Both the position numbers and the translations under genes were made by a program. A stretch of DNA of 64,000 bases from Rhodeus uyekii (Eukaryota; Chordata; Actinopteri; Cypriniformes; Acheilognathidae). The stretch is from assembly GCA_037043235.1 (NCBI GenBank), contig JAWRVZ010000064.1, forward strand, positions 2,386,501 through 2,450,500, read 5' to 3'. Position 1 is the first letter of the stretch. Each line of letters opens with the position of its first letter. Positions 49,973 through 61,795 of the stretch are shown one piece after another. The notes beneath the pieces were generated by a model, which saw nothing but the letters and a program-made list of their open reading frames with translations, was not told the origin of the DNA and made no database searches.

Positions 49973-52900
49973 GCTTCTCCAAGGCTGAACTAGGCTCAGG
50001 CTCCAACTATCAACAGAAAGACTTCTCAAAACATTCTGATAACATGTTCTATCTGGTGAGAAGTAGAGAAAATATTCTTCCTTACTCTATGGAAAAATAC
50101 AGAAAATTAAAGAAAGGCTTTAACTAATAAAAATCCCTGACTTGATTATAAATCACTCTTTACAAATCATTCACATAAGAAAAAGAAAAGAATATATGTA
50201 AAAACAAGAAAAAGAAAAGAATATATATACAAGCAGCAATGGATTTCCGAATCGTCTCTATCATTATAATGCAATTATATTTTATGTGTACATACAACCA
50301 TCTACAATATGTTACAATTACAATATTAATAGAAACACTATAACGTAAACATTGTTTATGTCACACTTTACTGGCAGTAGATCATAAACAATCTTTTCAT
50401 ATAAATCCTGTAGAATGCACAATAGTGCATTGTGCACAAACATGCAACACTCACAGAATTTATTTAATTCAGGCATCTCCTTTTGAAATTGAATAAGGCT
50501 GTATCATGGTTACTTTTTTTTTCTGTCCCCAAACTTAAGATGTATTTTTTTTTTGTTTAGTTATTTAAGGCTTTTTATTACATTAAATTTCAGAAAATGA
50601 CACAATAAATGATTAGTGACTTTAAGAACCCACAGCTTTTTTTTTTTGCACATGCTCTGTTTTTAGTTGCAAGTGTGAGTAAAGCCACTGTGTGCATGAG
50701 TGATTGTGTACTGATGCTAAATATGTCAATCTTACAGCGACCTGTAGAAGCAGATGTTGATCCAGAGGATGACCCCAACAATCAGGGCGAGGATGAGTTT
50801 GAGGAGGCAGAGCAGCAGCACCAGCCCCTTGTGGATGAGCAGGAAGAACCGGCACCCGTAGGCCACCCCAACATGCACCTGGCTGTAGAAAATCAACACC
50901 AGCCGCCTGCGGAAGAACATCTGGTGGTAAGCAACCAGTTCTTTGCAGCTGGAGTTTCCTAACCAGCAAACGTGACATGTTTTCAGCATGATGTTTAATA
51001 TGCACGTGAAACGAGACTATGCACCTCTATGCTATACAGCTTTTTTGTGTATAAAAATAGACATACAGTGATAAAGTTTAGGAATCTGATGCTGAAATCT
51101 ATGGGATATTTATCTTGTGATTGAGAATGTCTAAAGATTTGTGTGTTTTTTGCAGATGCCTGGAAACCCAGACCAACAGGAAGATGCTCTGGATGAACAG
51201 TACCAGGAAGATGGAGACGATGAGGTCGGATAGCACATGCAAGCACACAAAGTATTAAAAACACTTATTAAAAATTATTTGTTCCCTAATCGGGATTACT
51301 TTCTCTCTCCAGGCTCAAGATGAGCTGGTAGAAAATCAGAAGCATAAGGCGATACGAGAGGAAGAGGGAGACCCGTATAATGAGGAGAATGGAGAACAGG
51401 TACTAAATATTTATAATTTGTGGCTTGCAGCTTGGTTTGTTGACTATTATAAAGGAAAAATAGTCTTTTATATTTACATGATATAATTTAAAGAGAGTTG
51501 TGTGCATTTTTGTGAGGCTAGCATTAAGCTAGCTTTGAAAGCATAAGATCCCACCTTCCCTTCAGTATCTTCTCCAAAGCCACACTGACTTTAAAACGCA
51601 TAAGAAGCCTGAGCAAAGTCTGCAAAGTCTCACGAGAGACAGGGTTAAATTCTCTCATGTCTCAAAACACAGAAAGATATTTCTATTATTGATTGCTATC
51701 AGGATGTGACGAGAGTTTCAACCAGTGAAACAAAAATGTTTATGAAAATAATTGCCTAAAAGGATTTGAGCAGGACTAAGCAACAATGCACAACAACACA
51801 AATGCATTTTCAATATTTATTCCTTTTTTAATTTGTATAGTGAAGTAGCAATTCTTAGCTATTGAAAATGTTAATATGTTAGGGGCTGAGCAATTGTAAA
51901 CATACTTAAAAATATTAACAATCATAAAGTTTCTTATTATACATGTTCACTCTGTTTAAAAGTGCTTTTTGAAGAAATTTATTCAGCAAAGGTGCATTAA
52001 ATAAAAAGTAAAGATCGTAAAGATTTTAACAGTGACACACACACACACACACATATATACTATATATTTATTTTTTTATTTTTTATACTAAGCGGCACAG
52101 CTGTTTTCATCGTTGATAGTAAGAAGAAATGTTTAGAATGATTCATTTGACTCTGAAGACGGTGTAACAAGTAACGGTGCTGAAAAATCATCTTTGCCAA
52201 CAGACCAATACATTTAAAAATATCTTAAAATGTAAAACTGTATTTTAAATTGTAATAATATTTCTCAGTATTACTTTATTTTGCAGCCTTAGTGAACATA
52301 AGAAACCTCTTTCAAACATTTAAAAAATCTTACTGACCCCAAACCTTTATTCAGTACTCTATGCATATTTTAATATACATTAAATACAATAGTATGTGTT
52401 AAACATCGTGTGTTAATGACCTAAATTAGCAAATAATTATAGTGTTCATTTAGCTTGTCAAAAAATTAGAAGGCAGTAGTATGAATTTCTCTAGTTAAGT
52501 TGTCTGATCCAATGCACCATTTTTATGGTGTCTGTCTCTGTAATGTATCGCAGAGAGTTGTGTAGTGCTTGCGTGTGTACGTTTTCACTTATTCTTTTGT
52601 ACATGCCAGCGCTGTAACTGTAGACTGCTGGCAGTGGCACAGTTGGGTGAGTCAGATCAATTGCAGCGTCCTCCACAGTATTCAGTTACCGCCATGAGTC
52701 TAGCTTCACTTTAAACATCCTTCACCTCATCTCTTAGATTTAGGGAATGTTCTTCATGCTTGCTTTATTCACATTTATGTACATTTAAAATTAGAGTTCA
52801 TGCTAAATTGACAAGTCTGTCATCATTTACACACCTTTATGTAGGTCAAACCCATAGCTGTGCCTGGAAACACATACTATATAGCATGTACTACATTTGG

Positions 52901-53671
52901 TTACATATTTGAAATGTACATTGAACATAAAATGGTATGCTCAAAATAATATGAATGTGTGCAGTATGAATGAAATTCGAATATACTACAGTGTGTTACT
53001 GCACTGGTATAATGAGACCTTTAAATCAGTTCGGGAAGCGTCTCATCATCAGATATCGGCGCTGGATCGTCAACATTTGCTTCTGAGAGGCGAAGAGGCT
53101 CCCACTCCACTCGTGCTCTCATTGGTCGATCTCGACCAATCACGTGTCATGCCTGAGTGCCGTGGGCGTGTACAAAGCCTCTGAGAGAGTTTCTCTCTTT
53201 GTCGGGCATCCTGGGAAACCGTTTCTCTTGCATCACGATGAAGCAACGCTGCTTTCCGCAATAAGGCTGCCGATATGGCAATATTGTTTAATTTGTATTT
53301 TTCTATGAATATTTTTGAAAAATTTGCAATGCACTGAGGCCGCGAAACTTGAACCGCGAAGTGGCAAGGGATTACTGTAGTACATGGCTGAAATAAAGTG
53401 TTTTTCCTTCTGTATAGGCATATTCGGATGCAGGGCATCACCATGTTTCTTCTGTGAAATAAATTTGAGTTGCAAGCAAACTCAATGCCTTGTGTGAAAC
53501 AAACATCATACTTGATTTTTTAAATTATTTTTTTTATCTGTACAGGAGGAGGCCAGAGGTAAGGATGTGAAAGTGGATAATCAACCTGCCCAACATCCTA
53601 ATGAGGAGAACTACGAGGAAGAAGAAGAGGAAGATGAAGACAACCCCCCCATTCGTAGGGCAGAAATGTGA
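34231..53671 (+). CDS. golim4: Golgi integral membrane protein 4 (GPP130), 16 coding exons
   Basis: Type II cis-Golgi membrane protein that cycles through endosomes; mammalian GPP130 is manganese-responsive. Coding exons: 34231-34417, 39783-39857, 40148-40197, 40441-40494, 40614-40764, 40895-40977, 42584-42667, 45267-45422, 45524-45766, 47430-47695, 48001-48077, 48863-48927, 50738-50926, 51156-51224, 51313-51399, 53546-53671. The predicted protein is about 653 residues, near the roughly 700 of the human protein. The start MGNGVCSRKQKKIFQ gives a short cytosolic basic segment, then a membrane span (about 14-31). A luminal coiled coil with KYQQHQESLSAQLQ and LEDHKSALA follows, then a long Glu/Gln-rich acidic tail with DPNNQGEDEFEEAEQ, ending RRAEM. 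All junctions are GT-AG except intron 2, which is GC-AG. An in-frame ATG at 34141 would add 30 residues; the start at 34231 matches the conserved family start. Confidence 0.95.
34418..39782 (+). other. golim4: golim4 intron 1
   Basis: GT-AG intron of 5.4 kb, AT-rich. Contains an (AATAG)n-like tract near 34820-34866 and the dispersed element at 38569-39560; otherwise nothing recognised, and no nested gene seen. Confidence 0.7.
38569..39560. mobile_element. Dispersed vertebrate repeat in golim4 intron 1
   Basis: Starts CACTCATCTAAAGGATTATT, continues with TTCTACGTGGCATTGATTCA and GCTCTATTGGGTTGAGATCT, and ends with AACTGAGCAGACTGTGAAAT and CACCAACAACCATG. I recognise this as a repeat common in fish genomes, but do not assign its superfamily. 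It has no intact frame. Confidence 0.65.
39858..40147 (+). other. golim4: golim4 intron 2, non-canonical GC-AG
   Basis: The exon ends GAAG and the intron begins GCAAGT, otherwise a perfect donor; the acceptor is CACAG. The phase joins KKAKE to DYLLYK, as in the family. The nearest GT alternative, four bases on, breaks the frame. Confidence 0.85.
41272..42026. mobile_element. Tc1-like MITE with long inverted repeats (golim4 intron 6)
   Basis: Ends CAGTCGTGCTCAAAAG and, inverted, CAGTCATGCTCAAACG. Inner arms also mirror (AGGGATCATACAAAATGTG against the reverse of CATTTTGTATGATTCCTCTT, and TTTAGTACTG against CAGTACTAAA). No transposase. Confidence 0.8.
42668..45266 (+). other. golim4: golim4 intron 7
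   Basis: GT-AG intron of 2.6 kb, AT-rich, containing the pogo-like element at 44349-45046. Nothing else recognised. Confidence 0.7.
44349..45046. mobile_element. Pogo/Tigger-like non-autonomous element
   Basis: Left CAGTAATACCTCGGTTTACG and right, inverted, CAGTAATACCTTCGTTTTAC, both flanked by TA. About 700 bases, no intact transposase. The interior has mirrored ACTCGT/ACGAG motifs. Confidence 0.8.
45890..46026 (-). repeat. tRNA-derived SINE copy in golim4 intron 9
   Basis: Diverged copy of the same SINE (ACTTTTATCCAAAGTAACTT then reversed tRNA part GCTCTACTGTTTGAGCAAG). Confidence 0.65.
46150..46742. repeat. Decayed relative of the nested long-TIR element (golim4 intron 9)
   Basis: Contains CAGTTACGTATGTAACCTTG, CAGACACTGCGTCA, GCGTTCCCATGGCG and CTCATTCCCTCTTCAGGGAA. 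These match the TTACATACGTAACC, CTGCGTCA and CTCTCAGGGAAC modules of the element at 18.7-22.2 kb. Confidence 0.6.
49122..49493. mobile_element. Tc1-like MITE in golim4 intron 12
   Basis: Begins ACAGTGGTGAGAAAAAAGAG and ends with TTTTTATACTGTA. AATGAAGGTTGTTATTATTAAGG is mirrored by CCTTAATAATAACAACCTTCATT inside, so it forms a large hairpin. No coding frame. Confidence 0.72.
49499..50263. mobile_element. Solo LTR (family A), most complete copy
   Basis: Runs TGTAGGGGAATTACAG to CGAATCGTCTCTATCA, about 765 bases with TG...CA ends. Related copies lie at 942-1566, 1610-2299 and 18421-22727. It carries a long (CA)n run at 49910-49968. I did not find a convincing target-site duplication. Confidence 0.8.
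49910..49968. repeat. (CA)n microsatellite
   Basis: About 29 CA units within LTR family A, longer than the same tract in the other copies. Confidence 0.95.
51400..53545 (+). other. golim4: golim4 intron 15
   Basis: GT-AG intron before the last coding exon. Carries dispersed repeat fragments (51950-52350 and about 52850-53000) and a truncated pogo-like element at 53000-53377. Confidence 0.65.
53000..53377 (-). mobile_element. Truncated pogo-like element (golim4 intron 15)
   Basis: The right end, inverted, is CAGTAATCCCTTGCCACTTC, then GCGGTTCAAGTTTCGCGGCC, matching the left part of the element at 58135-58823. The match stops near GCACTGGTATAATGAGACC, so the other ~310 bases are missing. Confidence 0.78.
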
Positions 53672-55015
53672 GGCAATTGAAAGGCAGAACAGCCAATCGC
53701 TGCCACTTTTGGATTGGGTTTTCCACCCCATCATCTTAAACATTGTACTGGGAGCTGACTTTTTTGGGTTGTTCTGATGAATAGATAACCGTTTCTTCTT
53801 CCGGTCCGGTCCTCATGTGCAAGATGACTTGCAAGATGACCCAACCACTTGCAGACCAAACACCTGCTGTCTGCCTTTACTGTATATCCGTCTGCCATTT
53901 CTTCTTCTAAGAAACAGTGATTAAGTTCAGTTTAAATGCTGTTATATCTTGCGTTTGATTTCTTTGGCGGGGCAAAAATCTGAAAGAACAGATTTCAACC
54001 ACCAGAAACTCTTGCACTGAAAGATTTGCCATTTTTGTTCAGTTTTAGCTCCACATACAAGTTGTATTCCATTTTTGAAGTAAATGTTTTTTTTATTTTA
54101 ACAGTTAAGACTGATCTTGATGAACAGGCAGCAGTCACCAATCAACCGTAAATCTTCACCTGGCCTCATCCATACATGTACTGGTAATTCATCCATCTTG
54201 TTGATGAATGGTGCAATGCAGAAATATTGTATCATGTGTGAGTTTGGCAAGGTTCTTGGGTCAACAGATGTCACTACATTGTTTACATGTAATTCAAGCT
54301 GATAACTGTAGCTGTCGAAAACTCGTCATTTTAAAATGTTACTGTACATTTTACTGTAAGTGCTTGTTTAACATAGTAGGATTACTGCTGCCTAAACAGA
54401 CCAAATTGATTTTTTCAAGATTTTTGATTTTTATGTTCACCAAGTGCCTCATAGAGATTATAGGCAAAACCTTCTCAAATTTTGCCCATCTTGCCAGGAT
54501 GGTTTAGTTTCTGATCTCTTTATTGAATGTTTCCATTATGGAAAAAAACAACAAAACTTTTTTTGTTCTACCTGCCAACTACTATTCTAGTATAAACTAG
54601 TACTAGTGTTACACCTGTTACTGAACTTGGTCCTCAAGTCTTATTGTCACTGTTAGTCTTTAGCATATGATATTTGTCAGCAGAGGAATGAATGGCACAT
54701 TGAAAATGAGAATTATTAAGATGTAGAAGAATATGAATATGCAAAAAGTAAACAAAAAGGTTGGACTAGCTTTCTCAAATTTGTTCTGAATGTATGCTAA
54801 ATCACTACAATATTGAAAAAAAAGTATTTATTTTGTCTTGTATTTACATTTTTATATTATATCAAATGAAATAATCTTTTGTCACCTTTTTTTCTGGGAT
54901 GCATATGATTTTTAGGTGTATTAGTTGATGTAAAATTGGTGAAACCAGCTTTTCGGTTAAGTGTCCAGCTTTAATACTTTATATTTAAAATAAATATCTT
55001 TGTGTTTAAAGGTTT
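53672..55015 (+). other. golim4: golim4 3' UTR with poly(A) signal
   Basis: Non-coding sequence after the stop codon, ending at a canonical AATAAA (54989-54994) followed by a GT/T-rich stretch. No other gene was seen in it. Confidence 0.55.
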
Positions 55016-55389
55016 TTTCCCCCAGGTTTTCCGTTCTGAAGGTGATTTACAGAGAAATATTTATTGATAATGGCATTGTGATGCTCATCCTCTTTTAATC
55101 ATGCAGAAAGTCTGTCGGGTGTGCTGATGTTAGGAGTAGTAGATGACAAATGTAAAAATGAACAAAAATAATACTGAGTGCTCTGCTTTAATCTTGCCGT
55201 TCCTGGAAGACGAGATGATGAGACACAGTAGAAGTGAAACAGAGGTAATGTGTAGATTCAACTCTCCAGTTCTGCAGTTTTAGAGAAGAACGAGGTGTTC
55301 TTCTAATGTTTTCGAGATGTTCTTCCCAAACATGTTCTACTAATCATTCTTCATAAAACAACAAAATTGGTCTGGTGCATATTTGTATA

Positions 55390-56560
55390 TTATTTAGGCT
55401 AAAATCATTAATCAGTAAGAATTATTGGCTCCCTTGGTAAATATGAACATATAAATCTGGATTGTTAACCCTTTTGGTCTTTTATTTAAAAAAAAGAAAT
55501 CACAAAAATCAAACTTTTTATTGAAGGGAATCTTTTGCAATTGGCCGCAATTACTGACACCCTTTATACTCACATTTTTTAAACCTGCTTTTTCCAACAT
55601 AGAATTCTCTTCTATAATGGGTTAACCTTAACTGGTGTGTGTCTTGAGACAAAATAATGGTACATTAATGACATTAAATAAATGTTTTTCTCTAAAACAT
55701 TTTGGCCACAATTATTGGCACCCCTACATTTTTTTTCATGAGTAAAATATCTGTGATGTATATTCCCATTAATAGTTATATTTTTTAGCACACCAGAATG
55801 ACTAGGAACATGAAACTATCCAACCACGTCTTCTTGTTTCACAGAGGTAAAATATGAAGAAACATTGAAGGGATTATTTGAGTCTTGGGGTCAGAAAGCC
55901 TAAAATGTATTATTATTATTATTTATTTATTTGTTCAAAGAACCCCTACATCAACACATGTTGTTTGGGAGGATTTCAAGAAGAATACTCTTCACTCATC
56001 GAAAAACAAACTCCAGCATATTCAGTTGTGAGACACCGCTGGGTTCAAGGACTTTTGGCAGCAAACCCACCAGATGCCTTTGATTCACACAGGGATAAGA
56101 TGCCCACTGGAATCTGGACCTTTAATGACATGGGCCTGTTTTTCTGCCGAAGGTCCTGGACTTCTTGTTCAGATAGATGGCATCATGGATTCTATCAAAT
56201 GCCAACAGATGAAAAATTCAAACCTGATGCCACTGTCTTCTTGAAAGCCTAATAAATAATGGGCTGTGGTTGGATGTTATAGAAGATGATTGGGCTGAAG
56301 AGGAGAAACACCAACATGGACCTGGGAATTTGAAAGATCTGGAGAAATTCTGTATGAAGGAATGATGTCTGATCTCTTGTCAGATGTTCTCCAAACTCAT
56401 AAGACATTACAGGAGCAAACTCAGAGTTATCTTAGCAAAAGGAGGCGGCAAAAAGTATTTAAACTTTCAATTCTTTTACTTCAATGAAAGGTTAGATTTT
56501 TGCACATTTTTTGAATGAAAGTTCAATATATATATTTTTTTTACAGCCATCTTTGATCAC
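55390..56560 (+). pseudogene. Tc1/mariner-like transposon relic
   Basis: A frame near 56310-56455 reads NLKDLEKFC, then after a stop LISCQMFSKLIRHYRSKL and AKGGGKKY. This is the C-terminal end of Tc1-like transposases, where NL-ELEQFC and AKGG-TKY are usual. Non-coding ends contain AATTATTGGCACCCC-type sequence. Several stops; not functional. The upstream frame at 55878-56252 is not clearly assignable. Confidence 0.55.
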
Positions 56561-56579
56561 ATTTACCAGAGGCCTCATT

Positions 56580-57100
56580 AATTTGGGCTTCTACTGTACA
56601 TGTCAATTTATAACCCTAACCCTGAAAGTCTACTAATACTCTACTAACACTCTAATGAAAGTTAGTAGACCTGTAGGTGCAACATTACTCATAGTGTCAA
56701 AATAAAGTAAAACTCCATTAAATTATGAGGAGGAAGGAGAAGATATTATATAATGATATAATGTGACAGAAGGACAAAACACTTAACTTGGTTAAAGTAT
56801 TATCTGACTAAATATATTATTAACTATTAGCCTATATAACACTTTACAGTAAGATCTCATTTGTTAAGATCTCAAGTTAATGTGTTATCTAACATGTACT
56901 AACAATAAACTATTTTTCCAGCATTAATTATAAGCTATAAAAACCTGTTAATGTTACTTAATTAAAATGTTCATGCTAGTTCACAGTTCACGAAAAAATA
57001 AGACTGATGCTGCAAACGCTGTAGGTCATGATAACTAATGCTAACAAATGAAACTTATTGTGTGTTACCTATATACCCTCACCCTCTATTTTAAAAGGTT
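56580..57100. repeat. Dispersed MITE fragments
   Basis: 56590-56720 repeats the TCTACTAATACTCTACTAAC type seen at 230-320. 56835-57075 begins AACACTTTACAGTAAGATCTC and ends with an inverted counterpart (AAACTTATTGTGTGTTACC), like the element at 59990-60290. Confidence 0.5.
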
Positions 57101-58134
57101 AACACTATTTTAAATGTTGGCATGTAGTTACTTATTTTTTATGTAGGCTTATTTATGTTTTATTTAGCCTTTTTGTTTTTCTGTTGTTGAGCTACTGCAT
57201 TATGTTGTCATTTTTCAGGCAACTATAATGAATCCTTTGGGGAAACGCTAGAAAAACATGTTTTTTGTAGGAAAGCAGAAGTCACTTACAAACAAAGCCA
57301 CTTCACAGATTTAATAAGGTGTAGTAGGCCTCAGTTCTCTGTTCTTCACTTTCTTGCATGCACGGTTTCCTCGGCTCGGGTTTCATTGGCGCTGAAATTG
57401 ACACCAAAAGTAAAAGAAAACACTAAAGCGCATATGAATTAGTGATCGCCGCTGAAGCTGAACTTCATAGGACAGTGGCAGGTCATGATGATCAGCTTTT
57501 CAGTGTGAAGCAGTGAACATAGGCAGTGGTTGCATAGCTAATATGCGAATTGTCCTTTCAATTTTCATATATGAACGGCATGCAATGCTATAAATTGAGT
57601 GTCAGCTAAACATCAAGATGTCTTAACACAATACAAAAGTTTTCATGTTATATGTAAATCTATGATACAGTAGACTACCTGTGTTTGCGTTTAAAGCAGC
57701 GTACACGTTTGTAAACACTTTTTAAATGCGCACATAATTTGTACTCTGGTTATACCTCTTAAGGAAAAGTATGTTTGTTTTAAAGGAGACCAAGACGTAC
57801 AAAGAATAAGGTCCAATCTTTTCTACATGAATACAATCTCAGTTTAAGATATTGTTCAAATACTACTGATCTACACAGAGTCATTATACAAATCAGTGGC
57901 CTGTCCACATAAGCCTATAAGAACATGACACCCTGAGCTGTGACATCATTACTTTTATCTACTGCTAACCAGTGTCACATGACTGTATCTGATTTAATCT
58001 ATGTGCCCTTTCTTCACACCAGTCAAGCATCTAGCAATACCACCCAAGAACGAACACGCCTGTCAAAACAGCCCTCAGGACAAAGTGTGAACTTACCAAA
58101 GCCCTGGGTTGGCTGGTCATTGAGCAACCAAATA
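57100..58134. other. Intergenic, nothing recognised
   Basis: No coding exon or named repeat seen between the dispersed repeats and the pogo-like element. Confidence 0.45.
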
Positions 58135-58823
58135 CAGTAATCCCTCACCACTTCGCGGCTCAAGTTTCGCGGCCTCAGTGCATAGCGGATTTTTCAAAAA
58201 TATTCATCGAAAAATTAAAATTCACAAATACTGCCATATCGCGGAACGCAGAGTTGCTTCATCGTGATGCGAGAGAAACGGTTCCCCAGGATGCCAGAAA
58301 AACTCTCTCAGAGGCTTTGTACACACCCACGGGCACTCAGACAAGACACGTGATTGGTTCCCGGCGCGAGATCGACGAATGAGAGCATGAGTGGAGTGGG
58401 AGCCTCTTCGCCTCTCTCAGAAGCAAATGTTGACGATCCAGCACCGATATCTGACGATGAGGCGCTTCCCGAACCGATTTAAAGGTCTCATTATACCAGT
58501 GCAGTGACATCATCATCATCATCATCACATTCATGAACCGCACATCTCTGTCATCTCCGTCCTTACTGGAGTCTCAAGATACTACTGTCATTGATGAGTG
58601 TAGAGCACCATAATACATATCATATGAGAGACAGAGAGAGTAAATGTATAATATTAAGGTTTTATAATTAAATAGATTTAATTAAAATATATTTAAAGTA
58701 TAAATATACATATTTTAAATATTCTGGTACCTACACACACATATATACGGAAATTCCTAGGGCGGACAATCCTACTTTGCGATTTTCCGGTCCCCATTAA
58801 CCGCGATAAACGAGGGATTACTG
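58135..58823. mobile_element. Pogo/Tigger-like non-autonomous element
   Basis: Left CAGTAATCCCTCACCACTTC and right, inverted, CAGTAATCCCTCGTTTATCG, with TA on both sides. No complete transposase. A partial second copy is at 53000-53377. Confidence 0.85.
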
Positions 58824-59183
58824 TATGCCGAATAACATGCAGAAGACATACTGTGATCTGAAAGACCGAAGTACAATACAAGCACTACGATACATTCTGT
58901 TTGTATCCACCCATGTTTTGATAATAGTCTTTTCTCATTTATATCTTGGCTGCTGCTGTCTAAAGTCAATGCGGGTTTATTTTGAGTAGATGAAATGTGT
59001 AAATGTAAAGTACAGGTACAAAAATAGATTTAATAATTCATAAAAATGTACTTTATCAGCTCAAAAGAGTGCATTTGAGAGTTTACTACTATATACAATT
59101 GCGTTTATGGAGCTTTCGCAGTTCACTCTGACGGTACAGTACATTGGATTCGGATCTTGGCTTCAGGTTCTGCTGTAATGATG

Positions 59184-60995
59184 TCAGAGAATGGTACACA
59201 ATCTGGATGCTGCTGGTGAGGAGGGAGGCACGGAATCTTCCGGTAGCTTTGGAATGCCATCCAGAACTTGAAGTTTTGGCAAATGGAAGAACACACTGTC
59301 GAGGAAACACCACAAATCTCAAGGTTAGACTTTATGGTTTGACTTGGCTCTCTTTGAACACTTGGAATGAACTATCACATCTTTGGACAGCTCTTTTTAT
59401 AGAAAATTAGATAATCTAGCATAGCTATTAACTTGGGGCATAATCTGATTTCAGAGGCAAATTATGCTGTAATAATTAAAAGCTGTAATTAGCTGATTAG
59501 TTTTAATTAATTGACTTTTGACAGCAAGTTATTAAAAGCTCAGTGGTGTTTTATATTCCTTTGTGAAAAAGAAGTGTGCTTAATTGTATTGAATGTGAAT
59601 ACATCTTAACTTCAAGGTACTTAAAGGTATATATTTTTTAAATCTGTATTTGTAAAATCTGCAGATAATATATTATGATGAAATAAAAGACCACTTAAGG
59701 TTATTTTCAATACCCCTTTAAATTCTGTCATCATTTAATCACCCTCAAGTTGGTCCAAACCTGAATTAATTTATTTTTTCTGCTGAACACAAAAAAAGAT
59801 ATTTTGAAGAAGAAGAAGAAGAAGAAGAAGAAGAAGAATTCAAATATCTTATTTGGAGCACAGACATTGGTCTGTTTTTATACAAAAAGTTACATAAAAA
59901 AAGATTTAGACGTTGATTACTATGAAAAATGCAGAAACATACTATTTTTAAATTTTATATGAAATATATATTTTCCAAAACAACTCAGTAAAACTTTACA
60001 ATAAGGTTTCATTAGTTAACATTAGTTAATGTATTAAGTAACATAAACTAAAAATAAATAAAACACTTGTTACTGTATTTATTAATCTTGGTTAATGTTA
60101 GTTAATATAAATATTCATTGTCAGTTGTTTTTTCTAATTAGTTCACAGTGCATTAACTAATATTAACAAAATAATTCTGTATTAGTAAAGGATGAAAATG
60201 AACTTTAGATTAATAAATGCTGCAAAAGTATTATTAATTTTCAATTCATGTTAAGTAATAAAACCTTTTTGTAAAGTGTTACCTTTTACTCTAAAACAGT
60301 TTGAAAATCAAATCCACAAATCTTCCAAATTTGAAGCTAGTATATAAACAAAATAAAAATGCTTTTGTTAAGATTCTGTTTGGGCGCAATAACAAAAGCT
60401 TCCATTAGATGAAATTCGCTTCCCATTCATTTCCTAATTTTTAGGGTTTTAAAATTTTAAAGTGTGACTATTTTTTTCAGGACCATTCCACAGCTTTCCA
60501 AATTATGTCCATAGCAAGTGGCAAAACCTTTACCAAATTTCGTACCATTCCGATGAAGTAAAAATTGTCTCTCACCGTGAGCGGTAGTCCTCCAGAAACT
60601 GGCAGGGGTTGCATTTGAGGGTCAGAGATTGGAGCGGCGCACTCCTCAGCAGGGACAACTCGCCCAGAGAGGAAATACTGTTTTCAGACAGGCACAAGTG
60701 CTGGACCTCAGGAACCTTTGGCAGCTGACGAATGGACGTCAAGTTGTTTCGGTGAAGATTCAGGATTTTACATCTATAACACATGCACGTTCTCAATCAC
60801 AAGTTTTGTAAGTGATTGTAATGTTTGTCAGTGTTCTGCCTGATATATAACTCACTCTAAAAACTATCTATTCAGTAACTATGAATGTCATTGCACTACA
60901 TGTTAAAATATTAAAGCAAGCAGGATTTTGAAGACATTTTTTTATAGGCAATGTGTTGATCTACAGTGAAGAAAAAAGATTCTGCATTTGATTAT

Positions 60996-61031
<36 letters not shown>

Positions 61032-61726
61032 ATAGTCAAATGCAGAATCTTTTTTCTTCACTGTTTTTCTTCAACAACAAAAAAATATATAAATACAATA
61101 TAGTCAAATGCAGAATATATATATACACATTTATACTTGTTTATACACTTGTTGACGTGTTTTAACACAGTTATTTGTATATTTTGCTGTAGTGTATAAG
61201 TATTAAGTATATATGTATTATTAAGCAATTAATTTTGACATTAATTGTAATAATCCAGTGAGATTTTTGTGTGAACATGGAGTTTGACACAGCTCATGGA
61301 AGTCTGTCTGGTATTACATGAAGAATCAGCAAAAACTGAGACAAACTAAATCAGGAAGAACTGCAGCAATGTCTCTAAGATGCTTTAAGAAACTGACCTG
61401 CAAAACTACCTGAAAATGCACAAGTGTACCTGGACAAAAGCTGTTTGAAACGCAAAGGGTGCTCACACCAAATATTGATTTGATTTAGTTGATAGAAGTT
61501 AATTGATCAATAAATTCTATTTATGACCTTTAGATCTTCGTGTGGAGCACCGGCTGTTGTCAGACTCCTTGTGCAAACAAAAATCTCACTGGATTATAAC
61601 AATTAATGGAAAAATTCATGTTTGGACATGTAAACTGATATTTCGTACTAACACACTGCAGCGTATCTGCCTTAAAACGATTTTATTGGGATAAAAATTC
61701 TAAATGCCTAAGACTTTTGCACAGTA

Positions 61727-61795
<69 letters not shown>

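Noticed and set aside
53070..53444. 124-residue minus-strand frame
   Set aside because: Covers the pogo-like element fragment and intron sequence of golim4; a matching frame in the second element copy is broken.
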